From contig DALYLR010000050.1 of the NCBI GenBank assembly GCA_031976175.1, positions 1 to 19,296 of the forward strand: 19,296 bases of DNA, read 5' to 3'. The number at the start of each line of letters is the position of its first letter. Within the stretch, counting starts at the first letter, position 1. The DNA comes from DMER01 sp003451645. GTDB taxonomy: Bacteria; Pseudomonadota; Alphaproteobacteria; Micropepsales; Micropepsaceae. Below the pieces are notes generated by a model. The model worked only from the letters and a program-made list of their open reading frames with translations, was not told the origin of the DNA and did not search any database. Shown in pieces: positions 13,748 to 19,296 of this stretch. A program made the position numbers and the translations under genes.

Positions 13748-14815
13748 ATGTCCGTTAGCGGAAAAATACTGTTCGTGACCGGCGCGACGGGTTTGTTGGG
13801 CAACAATCTGACGCGCGCGCTGTTGGATGCGGGCGCTGGTCAGGTGAGGGCGCTGGTGCGCTCCGCGGACAAGGCAAAGGCGCAATTCGCCGGCGTGACG
13901 GACCCACGGTTGAGCTTTGTCATCGGCGACATGACCAATGTGAAAGACTTTGCGGTGGCGCTGAACGGCGTGGACATCTTGTTCCACACGGCCGCCTATT
14001 TCCGCGATAGCTATACCGGCGGCAGCCATTGGGCGGAATTAAAGCGGGTCAATATCGATGGCACGCGCGACCTGATCGTGGCCGCTTACGGTGCTGGCGT
14101 GCGGCGAATGGTGCACACGTCGTCAATCGCGGTTCTCGACGGGCCGCCTGGTGCGCCGGTTGACGAGACGATGACGCGCAAGGTGGCGAACGCCGACGAT
14201 TATTATCGAAGCAAAATTCTGACGGACGAGGCCGTGTTCGAGGCACTGCGCAAGTATCTCGATTTCCATGCAACCATGGTTTTACCAGGTTGGATGTGGG
14301 GGCCGGGCGACGCGGGCCCGACATCGGCCGGGCAATTGGCGCGCGACTTTGTGGAGCGCAAGCTGCCGGGCGTGCCGCCTTCGTCTTTCTCGTTCGTGGA
14401 TGCGCGCGACGTTGCGGCCGCACAGATTACTGCGGCGTCCGCAGGGCGGCGGGGCGAGCGCTACCTTGCGGCGGGCCGCTTTATGACCTTGGCGGATCTG
14501 TTCCCTATGCTCGAAGCTGAGACGGGCGTGCGCGCACCCACGCGCAAGCTACCGCTCTGGTTCTTGTTCGTTATCGCAGCCTTCCAAGAGAGCTATGCGC
14601 GGGCAACCGGGGGCAAGGTCCTGCTCAGCTGGGCATCGGTGAAATTGCTGGCACGCGAAGCAGGTCGTACGCAATTCGATCACTCGAAATCGCAGCGCGA
14701 ACTTGGGCTCCAATTCCGCCCAGTCGAGGAAACGTTGCGCGATACCTTAGACTGGATGCGGGCTCAGGGCCTGGCCCCGCCGCGACTCTCTCAAACAAAT
14801 CGGAGCACATCATGA
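13748..14815 (+). CDS. NAD(P)-dependent epimerase/dehydratase (extended SDR)
   Basis: This 355-residue protein is an extended short-chain dehydrogenase, close in style to dihydroflavonol-reductase-like enzymes. VTGATGLLGNNL (residues 10-21) is the glycine-rich NAD(P) loop, GDMTN (60-64) follows the adenine-ring side, VHTSSIAVL (122-130) supplies the catalytic Ser, and YYRSK (152-156) gives the YxxxK pair. The substrate is unknown. AAGGGGA at 13734-13740 lies 7 bases before the ATG at 13748; a GTG at 13742 is too close to it. It is the first gene of the TetR-controlled operon and overlaps the next start by ATGA. Confidence 0.9.
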   Translation: MSVSGKILFVTGATGLLGNNLTRALLDAGAGQVRALVRSADKAKAQFAGVTDPRLSFVIGDMTNVKDFAVALNGVDILFHTAAYFRDSYTGGSHWAELKRVNIDGTRDLIVAAYGAGVRRMVHTSSIAVLDGPPGAPVDETMTRKVANADDYYRSKILTDEAVFEALRKYLDFHATMVLPGWMWGPGDAGPTSAGQLARDFVERKLPGVPPSSFSFVDARDVAAAQITAASAGRRGERYLAAGRFMTLADLFPMLEAETGVRAPTRKLPLWFLFVIAAFQESYARATGGKVLLSWASVKLLAREAGRTQFDHSKSQRELGLQFRPVEETLRDTLDWMRAQGLAPPRLSQTNRSTS

Positions 14816-15231
14816 CCGAGAAGTCGCCCGCCCAAGTCGTCGATGCCATGCACGCGGCCTTCCGGAACGCGGACTTGGAGACGATCGCCGCCCACTGGCA
14901 CGACGACGTTGAGTATCAGGCGCCGGGCGTTTCGCTCCGCGGCAAAGCGGCCCGGATCGAGGCGGAAAAGGTCTGGCTGAGCGCATTCAGCGAAAACGAG
15001 GTGCGCACGACGTCGCGCTTCGTCAATGGCGAGGAGATCGTCGACTTCGCTGAAATGCGGGGCCTTCACACCGGACCCTTGATGCTTCCTGGCGGTGCGT
15101 CGATCCCGGCGACGGGCAAGCAAGTGGCGGGCCCCTATGTCGCGCGATACCGCGTCCGTGATGGAAAAGTCGTCTCCCAACACGTGGTCTATGACCGCTT
15201 AGCGCTGCTGCAGAATTTGGGATTGGCCTAA
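14812..15231 (+). CDS. SnoaL-like/NTF2-fold protein
   Basis: This 139-residue protein has the NTF2-like cone fold pattern of SnoaL-type proteins: VVDAMHAAFRNADLETIAAHWHDDVEYQAPG (about residues 9-39), then GKAARIEAEKVWLSAF, and a C-terminal sheet VAGPYVARYRVRDGKVVSQHVVYD (105-128). SnoaL relatives include polyketide cyclases, ester cyclases and isomerases, many with no assigned reaction. GGAG lies about 7 bases before the ATG. The 4-base overlap with the SDR gene and 3-base gap to the hydrolase gene show that it belongs to the operon. It probably acts on the same small molecule as its neighbours. Confidence 0.85.
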   Translation: MTEKSPAQVVDAMHAAFRNADLETIAAHWHDDVEYQAPGVSLRGKAARIEAEKVWLSAFSENEVRTTSRFVNGEEIVDFAEMRGLHTGPLMLPGGASIPATGKQVAGPYVARYRVRDGKVVSQHVVYDRLALLQNLGLA

Positions 15232-15234
15232 ATC

Positions 15235-16143
15235 ATGAAGCAAGACGTGACGTTCAAAAGCGAAGGCGTGGATTGCGCCGGATGGTACTTCAAACCCGAA
15301 GGCGCGGGGCCGCATCCGGCGGTGGCGATGGCCCATGGCATGGGCGCGGTCAAGGAAATGTATCTGGAGCCCTTCGCGCGCGCCTTTGCGGCCGCCGGCA
15401 TCGCCGTTCTGCTGTTCGACTATCGAACCTATGGCGCGAGCGGCGGGGAACCGCGCAGCCGGATTTCGCCACGCGATCAGATCGAGGATTATCGCAACGC
15501 GCTGACCTGGCTGTCGCTACAGCCGGAGGTCGATGAGGCGCGCCTGGGCGTCTGGGGCACCAGTTTCTCGGGCGGACATGTTCTCTGGCTAGGCGCTTAT
15601 GACGTCCGGGTCAAGGCGGTGGTCAGCCAAGTCGGCGCGATGGACCTCTATCGCAACGCCCGGATGGTGATGCCCCAGGACGCCTTCGACGCCTCGCGCG
15701 CGTTCGGCGCGATGGATCGCAAGCGGCGATATGCCGAGGGCGATACCCCGGCCTATATCGCGAACGCCTCGCCGCCGGACGGCCCGCCCGCGCTGCAGGT
15801 CGATGCGGAAACCTATGAGTGGCTGATGCACGCGCAAGCGACCGTCGCGCCGTCCTGGCGCAACGAGGTCACGCTGGATTCGATCGAGCGCATTGTCGAG
15901 CACGCCCCGGCGCTGCATGTCGACCGGATCGCGCCGGTGCCGTTGTTGATGATCCTGGCGACCGACGACAAATGGACGCCGCCAAGTTTGATCCGCGAAG
16001 CCTTTGCGCGGGCGGGCGAACCCAAAAAACTGTTGGAGATTCAGGGCGGACACTACGTCGTCTACCACGGCGACGGGCAAAAGATTGCGGCAGATGCGGC
16101 GGTGGATTGGTTCGCGACGCATTTGGGAGGCCGCCATGCTTAG
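15235..16143 (+). CDS. Alpha/beta hydrolase (dienelactone-hydrolase-like)
   Basis: This 302-residue cytoplasmic protein has no signal peptide. AHGMGAVKEMY (33-43) forms the oxyanion region, WGTSFSGGH (107-115) holds the probable nucleophile S110, TDDKWTP (243-249) the acidic residue, and GGHY (271-274) the catalytic H273. The motif has Ser in place of the final Gly of GxSxG, which is common in this subgroup. Related proteins include dienelactone hydrolases and X-Pro peptidase-like or polyketide-modifying hydrolases; the substrate is unknown. It follows the SnoaL gene after 3 bases and overlaps the following beta-propeller gene by 8 bases. Confidence 0.88.
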   Translation: MKQDVTFKSEGVDCAGWYFKPEGAGPHPAVAMAHGMGAVKEMYLEPFARAFAAAGIAVLLFDYRTYGASGGEPRSRISPRDQIEDYRNALTWLSLQPEVDEARLGVWGTSFSGGHVLWLGAYDVRVKAVVSQVGAMDLYRNARMVMPQDAFDASRAFGAMDRKRRYAEGDTPAYIANASPPDGPPALQVDAETYEWLMHAQATVAPSWRNEVTLDSIERIVEHAPALHVDRIAPVPLLMILATDDKWTPPSLIREAFARAGEPKKLLEIQGGHYVVYHGDGQKIAADAAVDWFATHLGGRHA

Positions 16144-17227
16144 GATCGTTGGCGTCGTCTTTGCTGGGCTGGCCGCGCTTATCGCACTGCTGATCGTTTT
16201 GTCGCCAGTCGATCCGGTCGCATGGGAGGCGCCGGACGCGCGAGAGACGGCGGCACTCTGTGGCGAGAAGGCTCCGCGATTGGCGGGGCGTATTCTGGCG
16301 CAAGGCCTTCCAGGCACACCGGACGGAATCGATATCGGGCCCGACGGTCAGCTATACGCAGCCTTGAGTTCCGGTGATGTCGCGCGCATCGATCCCGAAA
16401 CTGGGCAATGGACGCTTGCCGGCTCCGCGCCCGGCGCGCGGTTGACGGGACTGGCAGCGACGCCTGGCGGGATCGTCTATGCTGTTGATGAAGTCGGCGG
16501 CCCGCTCTACGCCTTCGATCTGAATGGACCGCTGCCCGCACGGGGCCGCATGGTGCTTGCCGAGGTTGATGGCCGCAAGTTGCAGTGGACCAATGACGTC
16601 ACGGACGGCGCCGATGGCGTGCTCTATCTGACGACAACATCACAGCGGCGCACGCTGGATCAGTTCTTCTTCGAGGTCCTGGATCATCGCGGCTCGGGCC
16701 AGCTGATCCGCTTTGATCCCAAAACTGGGCCGGCAAAAGTGCTCGCCAACGCTTTGGAGATGACCAACGGATTGGCGGCTACGGCGAATGGACCATTGCT
16801 TGTGGCGCAATCCGCAATCTATGCCGTTACGGCGTTCGATCCCGAAACAGGCGCGCAAGGCGCATCGGCTGGCAATCTGCCGGGGTTCACTAGAAACGTG
16901 CGCATGTCGGATCGCTCAGGCGTCGCATGGGTCACTTTGCTGTCTCCGCGCTGTGGTTTGGTTGACAGTTTGGCGGGTTGGCCTTGGGCCCGCCGTCTGC
17001 TCGCGTGGGCCCCCTCTGGCGTGCGGCCGCAACCGCAACCCATGCATTGCGTGGTGGCCCTATGGTCGTTGGCCGGCGACCTAAGGCCTCAAGGTTACGT
17101 CGTGGTGGCGCCACAACCATTGCCGTCCTTTAGCACGGCACTTGAGCACCGCGGCAAACTCTACCTGACGCCCGCAGGCCTTTCTGGGGTCCTGCGCGGT
17201 GTCGTTTACGTGGCGGACCTGCCTTAG
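16136..17227 (+). CDS. Strictosidine-synthase-like/SMP-30-type beta-propeller protein
   Basis: This 363-residue protein has an N-terminal membrane segment (residues 4-23) and then a six-bladed-propeller-type sequence. GTPDGIDIGPDGQLYAALSS begins a blade, and LQWTNDVTDGADGVLYLTTTSQ, GSGQLIRFDPKTG and TNGLAATANGPLLVAQSA match the strictosidine synthase conserved region, as does GNLPGFTRNVRMS. Bacterial members are more likely lactonases or esterases than true synthases. The membrane segment suggests a periplasmic or membrane-bound location. GGGAGG at 16125-16130 supports the ATG at 16136. It is the last gene of the TetR-controlled operon. Confidence 0.85.
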   Translation: MLRIVGVVFAGLAALIALLIVLSPVDPVAWEAPDARETAALCGEKAPRLAGRILAQGLPGTPDGIDIGPDGQLYAALSSGDVARIDPETGQWTLAGSAPGARLTGLAATPGGIVYAVDEVGGPLYAFDLNGPLPARGRMVLAEVDGRKLQWTNDVTDGADGVLYLTTTSQRRTLDQFFFEVLDHRGSGQLIRFDPKTGPAKVLANALEMTNGLAATANGPLLVAQSAIYAVTAFDPETGAQGASAGNLPGFTRNVRMSDRSGVAWVTLLSPRCGLVDSLAGWPWARRLLAWAPSGVRPQPQPMHCVVALWSLAGDLRPQGYVVVAPQPLPSFSTALEHRGKLYLTPAGLSGVLRGVVYVADLP

Positions 17228-17423
17228 CGAGGGTGTGCGCAATTGGGTACGCAATTATGGGCCCTGCCCGCAGCGTTGTGACATCGCGCCGCCACCCTCC
17301 CGCCTCACTGCCCCAAAATCTTCACACAGCGCCCGCGACGGGATGGCCGGCCAAGGCGCGTTAGACACATGCGGCTGTGGGGCCGCGATCAGTGGTCACG
17401 CGAAACGCCAGTCAAAGGCCCCG

Positions 17424-18314
17424 ATGCTGTCCCCGACCCTTTCCGGCCGGCCGCCTGTCTATGTGCTGTTGCACGTGCCGAAATGTGCGGGCCAAACGCT
17501 CTCCCGGCATTTGGCGGCGCATATGCGGCCCGAGACGCTCGGCATCGCGGGCGGCCGTACGCAGGCCCGCGCCTTGCTCCGCACACTGACGTGCGAGCCA
17601 GAGGCGGCACTCGCGATGCGTGCCCTCACCGGCCATTCCATATCTGTCGCGCATGAGCGGGCGCTGGGGGACGCCCCTTTGCGCCGCACGATCCTGTTGC
17701 GCGATCCGGTGGGTCAGTTCATCTCGCTCTACAATCTTCAGTCCGCGCGCTATGTCTTGCGCGGGCAGGCACCATTGACGCCGGAGCAGAGCTTTGCCGC
17801 CTTGCCGCAAAACCCAATCGCGACGCTGATCTTGCGGCACTATCTGGGGTATCCCTGGCCACAGCTTGCGGTCATGTCCCTGCCCGCCCAAGCCTGCATC
17901 GTGAACCAGGCGCTCGCCAGCTTCTGGTTTGTGGGGGCGTACCGGGAGTGCGGGCGCCTGCTCGCCGCCATCGCGCCCGACCTGGGCATCCCGCCCGAGG
18001 CTCCGCCGCACAACACCGCGCAAGACTGGCACGCGCGTGCGCACCACCCGCTCCTCACCGCTCAGAGCCTTGCGCCCGCCTTGCGCGCACGCATCCTCGT
18101 GCAGAATCAGCTTGATGCTTACCTGTTCGAGACCTGGGCACCACTGGCCGGTGCTCCGCCTGCGGAGTTTGTGCCCCCGCCCTTCCAGGTGCGGCCTGGC
18201 GCGCCCTCTTTCGTGCAGATCGAGGCCGGGCGCCTGTTCGGCTCCTGGCAGCGCAAGCTGCAGCGCAACGCCCCGCTTGAGCCGGTCTTTGTGCGCAAGA
18301 AAACCTTGCGTTAA
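17424..18314 (+). CDS. Sulfotransferase-family protein
   Basis: This 296-residue protein resembles PAPS-dependent sulfotransferases. LHVPKCAGQTL (residues 16-26) is the 5'-phosphosulfate-binding loop of the HxPKxAGxT type, and LLRDPVGQFISLY (91-103) is the 3'-phosphate-binding motif. Such enzymes move sulfate from PAPS to a glycan or a small molecule; the acceptor is not predictable. I chose the ATG at 17424 because the family motif starts 16 residues later and AAAGG lies 5 bases upstream. A frame open from 17199 is low-complexity and overlaps the preceding gene. No sulfate-activation or glycan genes are in the window. Confidence 0.8.
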   Translation: MLSPTLSGRPPVYVLLHVPKCAGQTLSRHLAAHMRPETLGIAGGRTQARALLRTLTCEPEAALAMRALTGHSISVAHERALGDAPLRRTILLRDPVGQFISLYNLQSARYVLRGQAPLTPEQSFAALPQNPIATLILRHYLGYPWPQLAVMSLPAQACIVNQALASFWFVGAYRECGRLLAAIAPDLGIPPEAPPHNTAQDWHARAHHPLLTAQSLAPALRARILVQNQLDAYLFETWAPLAGAPPAEFVPPPFQVRPGAPSFVQIEAGRLFGSWQRKLQRNAPLEPVFVRKKTLR

Positions 18315-18485
18315 CGGATTTGATCATTATCCTATTGCTTGAAGCGTTGCTGCCGGGTCCATGAGGGTCCGTCACGCCCGCCCCACCCATCGAACAGGAA
18401 AGGCATGTGCACTCTCAAAGCTCTGTCCCTGGCGATGCCGGGCGGATGCTTTGGAGAGCTGAACCATTATTTTGAAACCAGAGAC

Positions 18486-18499
18486 AGGAGCGTCCCATC
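18486..18499 (+). promoter_or_regulatory. Ribosome site and AUC start of infC
   Basis: AGGAG (18486-18490) lies 6 bases before ATC (18497-18499). No ATG, GTG or TTG occurs in the infC frame between an in-frame TGA (18473-18475) and the internal ATG at 18641, so this site decides the start. Confidence 0.75.
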
Positions 18500-19102
18500 A
18501 ATAGACCACCCCCGCGGCCCGCTGGCCCGCCGCCGTCCTTCCCCCGTCCCCCTCGCCGCGAGTTCGACCGCGACCGGGAGCGCGACACCCCCAGAGACAA
18601 GGACGGGCCCCGCATCAACGAGGAGATCACAGTCAACGAGATGCTGGTGATCGATGATGATGGCGAAAAGCGTGGTGTGTTGAGCCGGTATGACGCGCTG
18701 CAATTGGCGCAGACCGAGGGGCTCGATCTGGTGGAGGTGGCGCCGCAAGCCTCCCCGCCCGTCGTCAAATTGATGGACTATGGCAAGTTCAAATATCAGG
18801 AACAGAAAAAGGCCGCCGAGGCGCGCAAAAAGCAAAAGGTCATCGAGGTCAAGGAGATCAAGATGCGCCCGGCCATCGATGATCACGATTACGATACCAA
18901 GATGAAGGCCATCAAGCGCTTCTTCGAGGAGGGCGACAAGGTCAAGATCACGCTGCGCTTCAAGGGCCGCGAGATGCAGCATTCTCAGCTCGGCATGGAG
19001 GTCCTGCAAAAGGTCAAAAAGGACCTTGAGCCTATCTCCAAGATCGAACTGGAACCCCGCTTCGAAGGCCGCCAAATGATCATGATCATGGCGCCACGGT
19101 AG
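18497..19102 (+). CDS. infC: Translation initiation factor IF-3 (AUC start)
   Basis: This 201-residue protein binds the 30S subunit, blocks 50S joining and proofreads the start codon and initiator tRNA. A basic proline-rich extension (INRPPPRPAGPPPSF, then RRE-FDRDRERD) leads to the N-domain, which starts INEEITVNEMLVIDDDGEKR (about residues 40-59) and runs to YGKFKYQEQKKAAEARKKQK. The C-domain follows with EVKEIKMRP, KRFFEEGDKVKITLRFKGRE and ends RQMIMIMAPR. Starting at the internal ATG (18641) would delete the first strand of the N-domain, so I place the start at ATC 18497. E. coli infC starts with AUU, a codon IF-3 itself discriminates against, giving autoregulation; the same logic is likely here. 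No rpmI or rplT start is visible in the 194 bases downstream. Confidence 0.95.
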   Translation: MNRPPPRPAGPPPSFPRPPRREFDRDRERDTPRDKDGPRINEEITVNEMLVIDDDGEKRGVLSRYDALQLAQTEGLDLVEVAPQASPPVVKLMDYGKFKYQEQKKAAEARKKQKVIEVKEIKMRPAIDDHDYDTKMKAIKRFFEEGDKVKITLRFKGREMQHSQLGMEVLQKVKKDLEPISKIELEPRFEGRQMIMIMAPR

Positions 19103-19253
19103 GGGGAACCGAGCGGCGTCATAGCTGTCGCGCAGGCGCCTATGTCTTCGCTCCGTAGGGCTACGTCGAGGGCAGCCGCCCGACACCCGCCGCTAAACCC
19201 CACGCTTACCGCGCGCGCGAAAATCCGTTGGCGCCTTGGCGCGCAACTCATCT

Positions 19254-19286
19254 CTCCCCATTTTGGGGGGAGTGTCCCGAAGGGAC
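19254..19286. repeat. Palindromic intergenic element (twin hairpins)
   Basis: CTCCCC (19254-19259) pairs with GGGGAG (19267-19272), and GTCCC-gaa-GGGAC (19274-19286) forms a second short stem, followed by a run of G. Similar paired palindromes are dispersed between genes in many alphaproteobacteria. The element may continue beyond the window end. It could act as a terminator for infC, although no T-run is present. Confidence 0.5.
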
Positions 19287-19296
19287 GAGGGGGGCC

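Noticed and set aside
16004..16135. Extended N-terminus for the beta-propeller gene
   Set aside because: The upstream part lies within the preceding hydrolase gene, whereas ATG 16136 has a GGGAGG ribosome site and a proper membrane segment.
13015..19160. Shared short strings CGTAGCCCTA and CCGCTAAACCCC near 13015-13075 and 19150-19200
   Set aside because: The two strings occur in different relative orientations at the two places, so they do not define one repeat; probably chance.
18467..19186. Minus-strand frame of 239 codons opposite infC
   Set aside because: Its Leu/Asp-rich translation is the antisense of the IF-3 Lys/Glu codons; infC is certain.
1..19296. CRISPR arrays, tRNA or rRNA genes, insertion-sequence transposases, integrases
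   Set aside because: I looked for regularly spaced repeats, clover-leaf tRNA patterns and transposase or recombinase motifs and saw none in the window.

Overview
The window comes from a GC-rich alphaproteobacterium. The clearest evidence is the threonyl-tRNA synthetase, which carries the insertion and sequence style usual for that class, and an initiation factor IF-3 with a basic, proline-rich N-terminus. I cannot place it more precisely from sequence alone. Two housekeeping genes, thrS (4198-6189) and infC (18497-19102), lie on the + strand. They bracket or border accessory DNA rich in toxin-antitoxin genes, gene remnants and structured repeats.

Region 1 (1-3560) is accessory. It holds a RelB/DinJ-YafQ type toxin-antitoxin pair, an AT-rich patch with a small membrane-protein ORF, a ParD-ParE pair on the minus strand, and an alpha/beta hydrolase on the minus strand. 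Three decayed copies of the 3' end of a class C beta-lactamase-like serine hydrolase gene, all on the minus strand, punctuate this region. One follows parE, one follows the hydrolase, and one lies upstream of the hydrolase.

Region 2 (3566-10326) holds a DUF5946-like zinc-ribbon protein, thrS, a GFA-fold zinc protein, a repeat-rich spacer, and a large autotransporter with its own candidate promoter and dyad.

Region 3 (10377-12458) is a second accessory patch. It has a HigB toxin followed by two consecutive HigA-like antitoxins, an AT-rich DUF2971 gene, a truncated XRE antitoxin, and two adjacent perfect inverted repeats (18-bp and 26-bp arms).

Region 4 (12562-17227) holds an unassigned small protein and then a TetR regulator divergent from a tightly packed four-gene operon: NAD-dependent SDR, SnoaL-like protein, alpha/beta hydrolase, and strictosidine-synthase-like beta-propeller. 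A perfect 16-bp dyad overlaps the operon promoter. This looks like a locally regulated catabolic or detoxification module whose substrate I cannot name.

Region 5 (17424-19296) holds a sulfotransferase-like gene, infC with a non-canonical AUC start, and a palindromic intergenic element at the window end.

The observations most worth a second look are the repeated serine-hydrolase tails, the twin perfect inverted repeats beside a broken antitoxin, the HigB-HigA-HigA arrangement with a probable leaderless start, the AUC-started infC, and the TetR-controlled operon.
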